NCBI RefSeq assembly: GCF_024166365.1
Contig: NC_064838.1
Location: forward strand, 76,896,001-76,960,000
From: Elephas maximus indicus
Taxonomy: Eukaryota; Chordata; Mammalia; Proboscidea; Elephantidae
Direction: 5' to 3'
Length of the DNA stretch: 64,000 nt
Shown here: positions 10,606 to 20,002 of the stretch, one piece after another
Layout: every line of letters begins with the position of its first letter
Numbering within the stretch: the first letter of the stretch is position 1
Notes under the pieces: model-generated
Database searches by the model: none
What the model was told of the DNA's origin: nothing
The model's input: the letters and a program-made list of their open reading frames with translations, nothing else
Program-made: the position numbers and the translations under genes

Positions 10606-11650
10606 GCATATTATTTTAGTAGAATTTGTCCCTAACCTTTAAATAAAGTGTGTCCAAAAAGGCCTTTTTAGAAGATACATTTAAGATTAATACTTAATTT
10701 TGCACAATGGCAAGTACGTGGATATTGTTTCAAAAAGACTAAATTTGGCTTTGTCTCTTCATTGCAGGAAAAGTTCAGCATCTCTCTCATCTTTAGTTTT
10801 AAACCTATGCAAATTGTGAGAACATTAACTGGTTCATAATCTGATAGTGAGGAACAAAAGATAATATAGATATGTGGGGCACCTTGCATAATCTGAATAA
10901 ACATTAATTTCATCCCACTTTCTCATTAAGTACTTGAAATATAGTAGTTTCTCAGCAAACACACATTTTTTGATGACATATCTACAAATGGCAGTAAAGG
11001 TAAGACATAGGCTTTGTCCTCAAGGAATGCATAATTTGGTGGTAATGCTGGTGCAATAAAGAACGGGGCTGTTGTAAAAGGCAGGCTAGAAGAAATATCT
11101 TAAAAGTTTTGAGCAAAGAATAGTTCAAATCCATTTAGAGACATTAGAAATAATCTTCATAAAAGAGGTATTATTTGAAGTTGGCCTGGAGAATGGGCAG
11201 GATTTTAGGAGACACATTTCAGTGAAGAAGGCGTCTTATTCAGGAGAGAATGGAATAAACAATCTCGAGGAAATAAGAATGTAACATTGAGTCAATCAAT
11301 TATTATCGAGTGAATACTGTGTAATGTATGTGTGTGCTTGCACCCGTGTGTTCGTGTGTAGGATGTTATATTCAGGTTATTTTGGCATGACTGCAAAGTT
11401 GAATAAATATTGTCTATACCCTGTGTTTTCAAAAGAGCTCCGGTGTGACAGAATGATAAGTTTGATAGGCTGCACCACAGGCTTAGAAATGGATCTCAGA
11501 AAACCATTATATGCAAAAAGTAGCCACATCAAGTGCCTGCCCTATTTGTTTGTTAGTTTGCCCACCCAGCCATCGCAAATGTTATGTATAATTTATTTAT
11601 CTATTTTTTGAACATGGGCGTAATTACTGAATCCTGCTCAACAGAACTCT
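10606..11650. other. Unit 1 downstream block (no gene)
   Basis: It aligns with 26131-27185, 43160-44225 and 63385-64000: 'ggattttaggagacacattt', 'tcaggagagaatggaataaa', 'gaaatggatct.agaaaa'. At about 11650 it jumps to sequence that in unit 2 lies near 29250, so about 2 kb present in units 2 and 3 is missing here. Confidence 0.75.
10642..10647 (+). terminator. AATAAA polyadenylation signal after first OR
   Basis: AATAAA lies 37 nt after the stop codon, and the copy after the third OR (43196-43201) is in the same context ('ttaaataaagtgtgtcc'). The second unit reads 'aaatgaag' here and the fourth is rearranged around an 'agtaaa'. Distance and conservation suit a real signal, but OR transcripts often use distant sites. 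Confidence 0.45.
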
Positions 11651-11651
11651 C

Positions 11652-12056
11652 AATTTGACCAGTTTGCCAACGCAGCCTACGTTTGTGAATTATTTTGGCT
11701 AACAGAGGTGGCAAAAAAGGCATTGAAGCAAATTCCAAACCTTTGAGAGATTTCGGGATTTTACACCCACTATTGAAACCTGGGAAGCTGCCGTATGAAC
11801 AAACACAGATTAGAATATTGAGTAAAGAGAGAAAAATAACCCAGTTGCCCACTCCTTCCATTATACTCTCTGACACTTAGCCCACCACCAGATTCAAGGG
11901 TGAGAAACTCTTATGTCAGCTGACCTGCCAGTTGATCTCATAGACCTAAGTAAGCTGAGCTCAGATCAACCAAACAGACCAAATCAGCAGAACTGCCCCC
12001 CTGACCTGTATAATACTGAGCAGTAATAATGATTGTTGTTTTAATAAATACGTTTT
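11652..12056 (-). repeat. LTR-like relic, partial (ERVL/MaLR type, tentative), unit 1
   Basis: It matches the fuller copies at 29165-29670 and 45955-46440: 'attttggctaacagaggtg', 'ttgatctcatagacctaa', 'ttgttgttttaataaatac'. It looks like an ancient solo LTR or similar medium-length repeat. The family name and the strand are tentative. It has no coding potential. Confidence 0.4.
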
Positions 12057-12730
12057 TGCATGTTTTCTTTGTATAGTCGGTAGAGTCACTCACTTTCTCA
12101 GGTTCTGGCAAGGTTACCAAAAACATATTCCCATGGTTTATCATATGACAATTTAGGGTATTGGTTATTCTTCCACTTAGAGACCCCTTGCTTAAGATAA
12201 TGCAATTAAAACATTCAGAAAATATTAAAATATTATAATTTCATTGAAAATTGATAATATTTTATAAAATGAAATTATCCTGTATGCTTTAAATTCATTT
12301 ACATCCAGGGCTTGGAGATTCACATTGAGATTATTCAATTCATGGATTGTGATCATGACATGAATCTCATTCAATATTTTAAATTTAATCAACCTTTAAG
12401 CACACGTCCCATCTCTTTAAGATAAATACATAAACAAGATAGCTTTGTCGTGTTTTGCCTACAAGATTTAAGGAATCACTGCCAGTTATGTTTTTTTTTT
12501 TTTCCACATTCTTGTAGAATTTTGCTATCATTAGACCCTCTTTCTCAGGAGACATGCATTCTGTAACAATAGTTTGTGGTTGAACTTTGGAAAAATAATC
12601 TAGTAAACAAGTACTGTCATTTATTATATATCAGAATCCAACGTATCATCATATGGGTTAAAACATGTGTCTAATAGCAATCATTTCCATGGAAAGAAAT
12701 ATGCATAACAAAGATAAAGCCATTTTCTTC
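12057..12730. other. AT-rich stretch, no gene seen; unit 1 only
   Basis: This stretch leads into the OR5L-like relic and has no counterpart in units 2 and 3, where 'aataaatac' continues directly into 'ttttgagagg'. No coding or repeat signal was recognised apart from a T-run at 12490-12502. Confidence 0.4.
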
Positions 12731-13515
12731 CTAGAATGCATTGTGCAGTTCTATTTGTTTTGTAATTATGCAAACACTGAGGTCATCCTGCTGGCCGAGA
12801 TGGCCTACAACTGATTTGAGACCACCTGCAACATACTGCTGTACATGGTCCTCATGTCCCAGAAACTCTGTAAAGAGCTGTTGCCTGGCTGATACTTCTG
12901 AGGAGCCACATGTTCTCTGATTTGCATGTGTTTAGCTCTTGAGATCCTGTCCTAGCTCTCAAACATGAATAAACGCTACTTCTGCAATCAAACCCTTTCC
13001 TTATCACTTGCTTGGTCTGCTGTCTCTATAAATGAACTGCTGTTGGACATTTTCAATTCCGACTCATAGCCACCCTATAGGACAGAGTAGAACTGCCCCA
13101 TAGAGTTTCCATGGAGGATCTGGTAGATTCGAACGGCCAACCTTTCGGTTAGCAGCCGTAGCTCTTAACCACTATGCTACCAGAGTTTCCATTGTACATT
13201 GTGGCTGCTGTCAATGAGATCATCACTATCATTACCATCCTTACCTCCTACTTGTTTATTCTTATCACCATCTCGAGGATGTGCTCTGCAAAGGGAAGAC
13301 ATAAAGCCTTTTCCACCTGTGCCCCCCACCTCACAGCCATCGTTGTCTTCCATGGAACAATACTTTCCATTCATTTCAGGCCCAACCCTGGCAGCAGTCT
13401 GGACACTGACAAGGAGGCCACGGTGTACCATACTGCAATGATAACCCCGTTGAACCCCCTGACTATAGCCTGAGAAACAAGTATGCGAAAAAAGCTGTCA
13501 AGAAAATGGTGGAAT
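12731..13515 (+). pseudogene. OR family 5 (OR5L-like) pseudogene, N-terminus missing, SINE-split
   Basis: The recognisable part starts near TM3 with 'CIVQFYLFC', continues with 'AEMAYN' (normally AVMAYD) and 'LLYMVLMSQKLCKEL', then breaks. After an AfroSINE at 13030-13192 it resumes with 'YIVAAVNEIITIITILTSYL', 'GRHKAFSTCAPHLTAIVVFH' and 'DTDKEATVYHTAMI', ending near 'NPLT.A' and a decayed C-terminus. 'QFYLFC', 'LLYMV.MSQKL' and 'RPN.GSS' with 'DTDK' resemble human OR5L1/OR5L2 more than the OR5D copies around it. Several in-frame stops, the missing first 90 or so residues and the SINE make it non-functional. OR5L placement is from memory and tentative. Confidence 0.85.
13030..13192 (-). repeat. 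AfroSINE inserted in OR5L-like pseudogene
   Basis: The plus strand shows 'tcaattccgactcatagcca', 'ggacagagtagaactgcccc', 'gattcgaacggccaaccttt', 'cagccgtagctcttaacc', the reverse complement of an AfroSINE. It separates the two coding pieces of the OR relic near the start of TM5. No clear target duplication was found. Confidence 0.9.
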
Positions 13516-14149
13516 TCAACTTACTTTCGGAGGAAACATTTTCTTCACTGGACTTAGGGTTTCAAAAGGGACCTTTAAGGAGGGGTTTGAATTTGGAAGG
13601 AAATGAATGAAACGGACAAGGGAGGAGGATCCAGGGTACTATTCATACTTCTTTGTTTTCTACTGAGCTTTAAGGCTTAGCATAAAATTTCCAGTATCAT
13701 ACAGAAAGTAATTCAAATGCATCTGCTGTTTCCCCCCTATCTCTAAATGCTAAGTGTTTTGGTTGAGTCTGTGGGATTGTATTAGTCCTTACTTTTTTTG
13801 TTTTGTTTTGTGATTTTCTAACAAAATGCTCATAAAGACACTTAACTTTTCAACACCGTTAATACTTCTAATAATTTTTAATGAACTTACGTCTTTTTTC
13901 ATCTAGGGAATGATATACGTTTGTCTGATACAATCATGCACTTTTTTTTTTTAATTTGGAGAACGTTCAAATGAATGAAAATATCTTTAACATTTCCCAT
14001 AATGCACCGTGGAAAAAAATGGTAAAGGGACCCCAAATTCCTTGCCTCAGTCATCCTATAATCCAAGGGCTATGTGATTCACTGTGAGAGGCATATTTGT
14101 AGATTTGCCAGCCTATTCAAGGAAGGAGGAGCTATACGTAGACCTCTGG
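13516..14149. other. Non-coding, partly unit-homologous
   Basis: 13516-13970 shows nothing recognisable. From about 13975 it matches 29665-29830 and 46440-46610 ('ggtaaagggacccca', 'gattcactgtgagaggca', 'tagatttgccagcct'), the stretch between the LTR-like relic and L1-A. Confidence 0.5.
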
Positions 14150-15358
14150 GCAATATTCCAGAATTGTATCTATTATTATTATTATTATTTTATTGATTTT
14201 TTTCCTGAAAATTTGCATAGCAACTTAGGTTTCTGTTTTAAATTTTCTTACTGTTTTATCCTGGTCAGTAGAAAATTTATTCAGTGACATTAGGTACATT
14301 CATCACAATGTATTAACATTCTCCTTAATTGTGTTCTGATTGTTCCACTTCTAGCACTCTAGTTTCCCTTCCCCCTTACCTTCTCATTTTTGCTTTTGAA
14401 TAATTGTTGACCTTTTGGTCTCATACTGATGATTTTTTAGCAGATCACTGATCATACAGGTAATATCCTTTATTTTGTGTGACACTCTGTTATTTAGCTA
14501 AAAGTTGATCTCAGGGGATAGATTCAGTTCTAGGTTTAAAGAGTGTCTCAGGATGACAGTCTCAGAGAATCCTTTGTTTTCTGTTGTTCCAAGTTGTCTG
14601 GTTTTGCAGTTTTGTTTGTGTGTGTGTGTCTTAGTAAAAATTTGAGTTTGGCTCCATGGTTTTCTCTCATTCCATCTGTTACCATCTATTGTGACCTCAT
14701 TCAGAATGGTCAATGGTGGTAGCCTGGCACCATCTAGCTCTTCTGGTCTCAGGGTGGGTGAGGTTGTAGTTCATGTAGGTTTGGTTGTTCTCTGCTCTTT
14801 TGGTTACTTTCTGACTGTTTTGCTCCTGGTCAGTAAAGACCTGTAGTTTGTGTCTTAGATGGCTAATCACAGATTTTAAGACCACAGACATCTTCACTTC
14901 TCTAGGATTCAGATCATTATTTTTGTGAACTATGTTATGTCAATTGACTGAATTGTCCCATGAGATTATGGTCCTAAAACTTCAAATCCAGGACACCAAT
15001 GTTGGCAGTTGTCTGGTTATATATGAGGATTTCCCCTATTTGTGTCTTCAATGAATATATGTGCCTACACCCAAATATTTGTGTTTACACACACCTATAG
15101 ATACTTCTATCTGTTCTCACCTACGTACAAACCTATGCTTACACATATAATGATTTGCATATTTCCATCGCTATGTGCTCAGTCTTTTTTGCTTTGGTTG
15201 TGCTGTGCTCACTACCTCCACATTCACTGCCATTTTTCTCTGTACCCAAAATAACTAGCGTGTTAATTTTCCACCATTTCCCTCCTTGGAAACCAACACT
15301 GGACATTGGTCTCTTTATATTTATCTATTCTTGTCATCTTAAAAAAGAAGGATCAATC
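14150..15358 (-). mobile_element. L1-A 3' UTR, reverse strand (unit 1)
   Basis: It parallels 29850-30990 and 46615-47690: 'ttctcatttttgcttttgaa', 'aacctttattttgtgtg' type motifs, 'agagtgtctcaggatgacag', 'tcttagatggct', 'gtgctgtgctcactac'. This is an old afrotherian L1 3' UTR in reverse orientation. In units 2 and 3 it runs on into ORF2, but here it is cut at about 15358 by the forward L1-D. Confidence 0.75.
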
Positions 15359-16426
15359 ATGGGGAGCCCTCAGGCACCATTCCAGTTAGTGGTGTTGGTG
15401 GGCTGGTAATAGCATTTGGCTGCAGTTTCCTCAGGAGAAGCAGCCAGCCACACAGCCTACTCACACCTCTGGAACAGAAACAGAACAGTGCTCTCAGCAA
15501 AAGCTGAGTACTTGAGTATATTTTACTGAGCTCCCCGCCCCCCCCCCCGTTCCCAAGATGGCTTCAGTGGCTGACTTGCCTGGGCCTGAGAAACGCCTAG
15601 TTGAGTGCCTACAGCCATCCTCCTGGCCATGGAGAAGGAATAAGTTTGCAACTGTGGGAAAAAATAAATTGCCAGATCCACTAATTGGGGGAGTTCAGGA
15701 CAGAAATTGCTCCTGTCCAGGCATAAATGGTCCATGGACTTTGAGTACCTTTCCCCTCTACATGGACCTGTGTGGGCTTATTTCAGGAGACTAGATTCCA
15801 ACCATTTCAGTTGTGTGGTGAAGCGGTGAGTGTTTCCTGTTTGACATTGCCTTGCCTATTAAACAGGGTCCTCACCTACCCACACCAGAGGCCTAAGGAC
15901 TGGTAGCTCCACTCAGGTCACACAGCCACCCACGACAGGTGTCCAAGGATAAATGATACCTCCCAGTCCTTATGACCAAAAAAATTGGGTGCCCATGGTC
16001 CTTCTGTAGAACCCACCTACCTGTACACCCTAGAGAACAGGGACACACTTTCCTCAGAGACACAGAGGGGTTGATTCTCAGCCCCTGCCTTGTTCAGAGT
16101 GTGACCCCCTATTGCAACCAGATACTGCTACCTACACCAACCACCCCTGTCCCTCTAAGACTGTAGGACAGAGCCTGTAGCACACACTTCCCAATCAGAT
16201 ACCTGGACACTTGAGCTGAATTCATATAAGAAAAGTGAATGGACTCCTAGACTGATATACCTGATAACAGCTCTAAACATCTGGGGACAGGACATCAGAG
16301 CTCCAAAGGTGAAAATCATCAAGCTAGGTCACTCAAGCAAACTATTTGGGCATATCAAAACAAAACAAAGCAAGAAGCTACAACATAGTAAGCAAACATA
16401 AAAAGAACTAGTACAATAACTTATAG

Positions 16427-17450
16427 ATGACTTGGAGACAAATGTCAATATCAAGTCACGTAAAGAAACAAACCATGATTACCTCAACAAACTCTCAGAA
16501 CAAAGAATCAATGGATCTTCTAGATGAAAGTACACTCCCGGAATTACCAGAGGCAGAATACAAAAGATTAATATACAGAGCCCTTCAAGATATCAAGGAG
16601 GAAATACGGCAATATGCAGAACAAGCCAAGGAACACACAGATAAAGCAACTGAAGAAATTAGAAAGATTATTCAGGAACATAATGAAAAATTTAATAAGC
16701 TGGAAAAATCCATAGAGAGACAGCAGTCAGAAATTCAGAAGATTAACAATAAAATTCCAGAAGTAGAAAACTCAATAGAAAGTCAGAGAAGCAGATTTGA
16801 GCAAGTGGAAGGCAGAATTTCTGAGCTTGAAGATAAAGCACTCGGCACTAATATATTTGAAGAAAAATTAGATAAAAGAATTAAAAAAAAATAAAAAACC
16901 TTAAGAATCATGTTGACCCTATCAAGAGAAATAACCTACAAGTGATTAGAGTACCAGAACAGGGAGTGATAACAGAAAACACAGAGAGAATTGTTGAAGA
17001 TTTGTTGGCAGAGAAATTCCCTATTGTCATGAAAGATGAGAAGATCCAAGATACTTATCGAACTCCACATAAGGTAGATTTTAAAAGAAAATCACCAAGA
17101 CATATTATAATCACACTTGCCAAAACCAAAGATAAAGAGAGAATTTTAAGAGCAGCTAGGGATAAATGAAAAGTCACCTACAAAGGAGAGCCAATAAGAA
17201 TAAGCTCAGACTTCTCAGCAGAAACCACACAGGCAAGAAGTCAATGGGCTAACTTACACAAAAATTGTAGGAAAAAAATTGCCAGCCAAGAGTCATATAT
17301 CCAGCAAAACTGTCTCTCAACTGTGAAGGTGAAATTAGGACATTTCCAGATAAACAGAATTTTAGGAAATTTGTAAAAATCAAACCAAAACTTTAAGAAA
17401 TACTAAAAGGAGTTCTTTGGTTAGAAAATCATTAATATCAGGCATCAACC
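16427..17450 (+). pseudogene. L1-D ORF1 remnant
   Basis: The first 155 codons (16427-16894) match the young L1 ORF1p: 'TPELPEAEYKRLIYR'-like, the coiled coil 'EQAKEHTDKATEEIRKIIQ', and 'SQRSRFEQVEGRISELEDKA'. After a stop at 16892-16894 the RNA-binding part is in other frames: 'VIRVPEQGVITENTERIVED' and 'TPHKVDFKRKSPRHIIITLA' at 16942-17169. ORF1p is the RNA-binding, trimer-forming chaperone of the L1 particle. This copy is dead. Confidence 0.88.
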
Positions 17451-17883
17451 CAAGACTAGAATACTGGGCAGAAAAATTAGATGTCAACCCAGACAAGGAA
17501 ATCAAAAAAATAAATCAAGATAAAAAAAAATGCTCAAAAACAGTGTAACAGTGAAGTTATCATGTAAAAGAAGATGACATTAAAACAATAAAGAGAGACT
17601 AAGAAATGTAGTCATAGAGCTTCCATATGGAGAGGAAGATAAGGCAATACAAAGAAATAAAAGAAAAGTTTAAATTTAGAAAAATAGGGGTAAATAATAA
17701 GGTAACCGCAAAGGAGACAAACTATCCTACACACCAAATTAAAATACAAGAAAAAAATAGAGACTCAGTAGAAATAAAATAAAAAAATACTGATATAAGC
17801 AATGGACAATATGTAAAGATAACCTATTTAACAAATAAAATTCAGTGGGAAAAAGAAACTGCCAAAAGCACACAAAAAAATGA

Positions 17884-18086
17884 CCTCAAAATGATAGCAC
17901 TGAATTCATAAATATCCATAACTGCAATGAACGTGAATGGACTAAATGCACCAATAAAGAGACAGAGAGTGGCAGAATGGATTAAAAAACACAACCCATC
18001 TATATGCTGCCTACAAGAGACACACCTTAGAAACAAACAAGCTAAAACTCAAAGGATGGAAAAAATATATCAAACAAACAACAATC
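17884..18086 (+). pseudogene. L1-D ORF2 start (endonuclease N-terminus)
   Basis: It encodes 'MNVNGLNAPIKRQRVAEWIK' from 17927 and 'SICCLQETHLRNKQAKTQRM', the start of the L1 endonuclease with its Asn and Glu metal-site residues. An in-frame stop lies before it at about 17908-17910. The reading continues across the young L1 at 24808 with 'VAILISDKIDFKIKSTTKDK'. Confidence 0.85.
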
Positions 18087-18101
18087 AAAAAAGAGCAGGA
18101 G
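18087..18101 (+). repeat. Target-site duplication, left copy, of the young L1
   Basis: The 15-bp 'aaaaaagagcaggag' is repeated without change at 24793-24807. In L1-D it belongs to the ORF2 stretch 'aaaaaagagcaggagtggca', which the second copy restores. This fixes both ends of the insertion. Confidence 0.95.
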
Positions 18102-18525
18102 AGGAGAGGCGGAGCCAAGATGGAGGACTAGGCAGACGCTACCTCGGATCCCTCTTACAACAAAGACACGGAAAAACAAGTGAATCGATCACATACATAA
18201 CAATCTATGAACCCTGAACAACAAACACAGATTTAGAGACGGAGAACGAACTAATACGGGGAAGCAGCGATTGTTTCCAGAGCCTGGAGCCAGCGTACCA
18301 GTCAGGTACGGCACAAGCACAGAGACCTGCTCCACGCCCCTGAACTAACCCTGGGAGGGGGACCAGCCAGTTCCACGGGCGGCGTGGGACGCAGCCGGTA
18401 GGAGAAGTCCCCGGGAGGCAGTGACTGGTCTTGGAGCAGAAAGAGCAGCATCCGAGCCAGGGAACCGTCCCGCAGGGATTTGGACTGGACTCAGCGGATT
18501 TTTTGGAAAAACTAGTTTCCCAGTG
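18102..18525 (+). promoter_or_regulatory. Young L1 5' UTR (internal promoter region)
   Basis: This is a GC-richer block than its surroundings. 'gccaagatgg' at 18114-18123 resembles the YY1-type site found near the start of many mammalian L1 promoters. At 424 bp it is short for an L1 5' UTR. Promoter activity is inferred from position only. Confidence 0.6.
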
Positions 18526-19539
18526 ATGGCTCGGAGACAACAATCCATATCAAACCACTTAAAGAAGCAGACCATGACAGCTTCTCCAACCCCCCAAACA
18601 AAAGAATCAAAATCTTTCCCAAATGAAGATACAATCTTGGAATTATCAGATACAGAATATAAAAAACTAATTTACAGAATGCTTAATGATATCACAAATG
18701 AAATTAGGATAACTGCAGAAAAAGCCAAGGAACACACTGATAAAACTGTTGAAGAACTCAAAAAGATTATTCAAGAACATACTGGAAAAATTAATAAGTT
18801 GCAAGAATCCATAGAGAGACATGTAGAAATCCAAAAGATTAACAATAAAATAACAGAATTAGACAACGCACTAGGAAGTCAGAGGAGCAGACTCGAGCAA
18901 TTAGAAGGCAGACTGGGACATCTGGAGGACCAGGGAATCGACACCAACATAGCTGAAAAAAAATCAGATAAAAGAATTAAAAAAAATGAAGAAACCCTAA
19001 GAATTATGTGGGACTCTATCAAGAAGGATAACCTGCGGGTGATTGGAGTCCCAGAACAGGGAGGGGGGACAGAAAACACAGAGAAAATAGTTGAAGAACT
19101 CCTGACACAAAACTTCCCTGACATCATGAAAGACGAAAGGATATCTATCCAAGATGCTCATCGAACCCCATTTAAGATTGATCCAAAAAGAAAAACACCA
19201 AGACATATTATCATCAAATTCACCAAAACCAAAGATAAACAGAAAATTTTAAAAGCAGCCAGGGAGAAAAGAAAGGTTTCCTTCAAGGGAGAATCAATAA
19301 GAATATGTTCTGACTACTCAGCAGAAACCATGCAGGCAAGAAGGGAATGGGACAACATATACAGAACACTGAAGGAGAAAAACTGCCAGCCAAGGATCAT
19401 ATATCCAGCAAAACTCTCTCTGAAATATGAAGGCGAAATTAAGATATTTACAGACAAACACAAGTTTAGAGAATTTGCAAAAACCAAACCAAAGCTACAA
19501 GAAATACTAAAGGATATTGTTTGGTCAGAGAGCCAATAA
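18526..19539 (+). CDS. L1 ORF1p, intact
   Basis: 337 codons from the ATG of 'MARRQQSISNHLKKQ'. The same frame opens 35 codons earlier at 18421, but that part is 5' UTR and does not match ORF1p of L1-D. A coiled coil spans about residues 60-155 ('EKAKEHTDKTVEELKKIIQ', 'LEQLEGRLGHLED'). The RNA-recognition domain begins at 'DNLRVIGVPEQGGGTENTEK' and the C-terminal domain carries 'RTPFKIDPKRKTPRHIIIKF' and 'PAKLSLKYEGEIKIF'. ORF1p trimers coat L1 RNA and act as a nucleic-acid chaperone. No break was seen, so if transcribed this frame could still give protein. Confidence 0.95.
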   Translation: MARRQQSISNHLKKQTMTASPTPQTKESKSFPNEDTILELSDTEYKKLIYRMLNDITNEIRITAEKAKEHTDKTVEELKKIIQEHTGKINKLQESIERHVEIQKINNKITELDNALGSQRSRLEQLEGRLGHLEDQGIDTNIAEKKSDKRIKKNEETLRIMWDSIKKDNLRVIGVPEQGGGTENTEKIVEELLTQNFPDIMKDERISIQDAHRTPFKIDPKRKTPRHIIIKFTKTKDKQKILKAAREKRKVSFKGESIRICSDYSAETMQARREWDNIYRTLKEKNCQPRIIYPAKLSLKYEGEIKIFTDKHKFREFAKTKPKLQEILKDIVWSESQ

Positions 19540-20002
19540 TATCAGATATCAGCACAACACAAGGTCACAAAACAGAACGTCCTGATATCAACTCAAATAG
19601 GGAAATCACAAAAACAAACAAATTAAGATTAATTAATAAAAAAAATAAATACACATAACAGGGAATCATGGAAGTCAACAGGTCAAAGATCACAAGAATC
19701 AAAAAGAGGGACTAAATACAGGAGGCATTGAACTGCCATATGGAGAGTGACACAAGGCGATATAGAACAACACAAGTTAGGTTTTTACTTAGAAAAATAG
19801 GGGTAAATAATAAGGTAACCACAAAAAGGTATAACAACTCTATAACTCAAGATAAAAACCAAGAAAAGCGTAAGGACTCAACTAACATAAAGTCAAGCAC
19901 TATGAAAATGAGGATCTCACAATTTACTAAGAAAAACGCCTCAGCACAAAAAAGTATGTGGAAAAATGAAATTGTCAACAACACACATAAAAAGGCATCA
20001 AA

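Larger units (their letters stand above)
15359..18101 (+). mobile_element. L1-D, forward strand, 5' part
   Basis: 5' UTR (15359-16426), ORF1 remnant, inter-ORF spacer and the first 65 or so codons of ORF2 are present. The element is then split by a younger L1 at 18102 and resumes at 24808-25150, where it ends abruptly inside the ORF2 endonuclease next to the second OR. L1 copies are normally cut at the 5' end. Here the 3' end is missing, which points to a later deletion. Confidence 0.85.

Noticed and set aside
18421-18525. N-terminal extension of L1 ORF1 by 35 codons
   Set aside because: It lies in the 5' UTR and has no match in ORF1p of L1-D. The ATG at 18526 begins the family-typical sequence.
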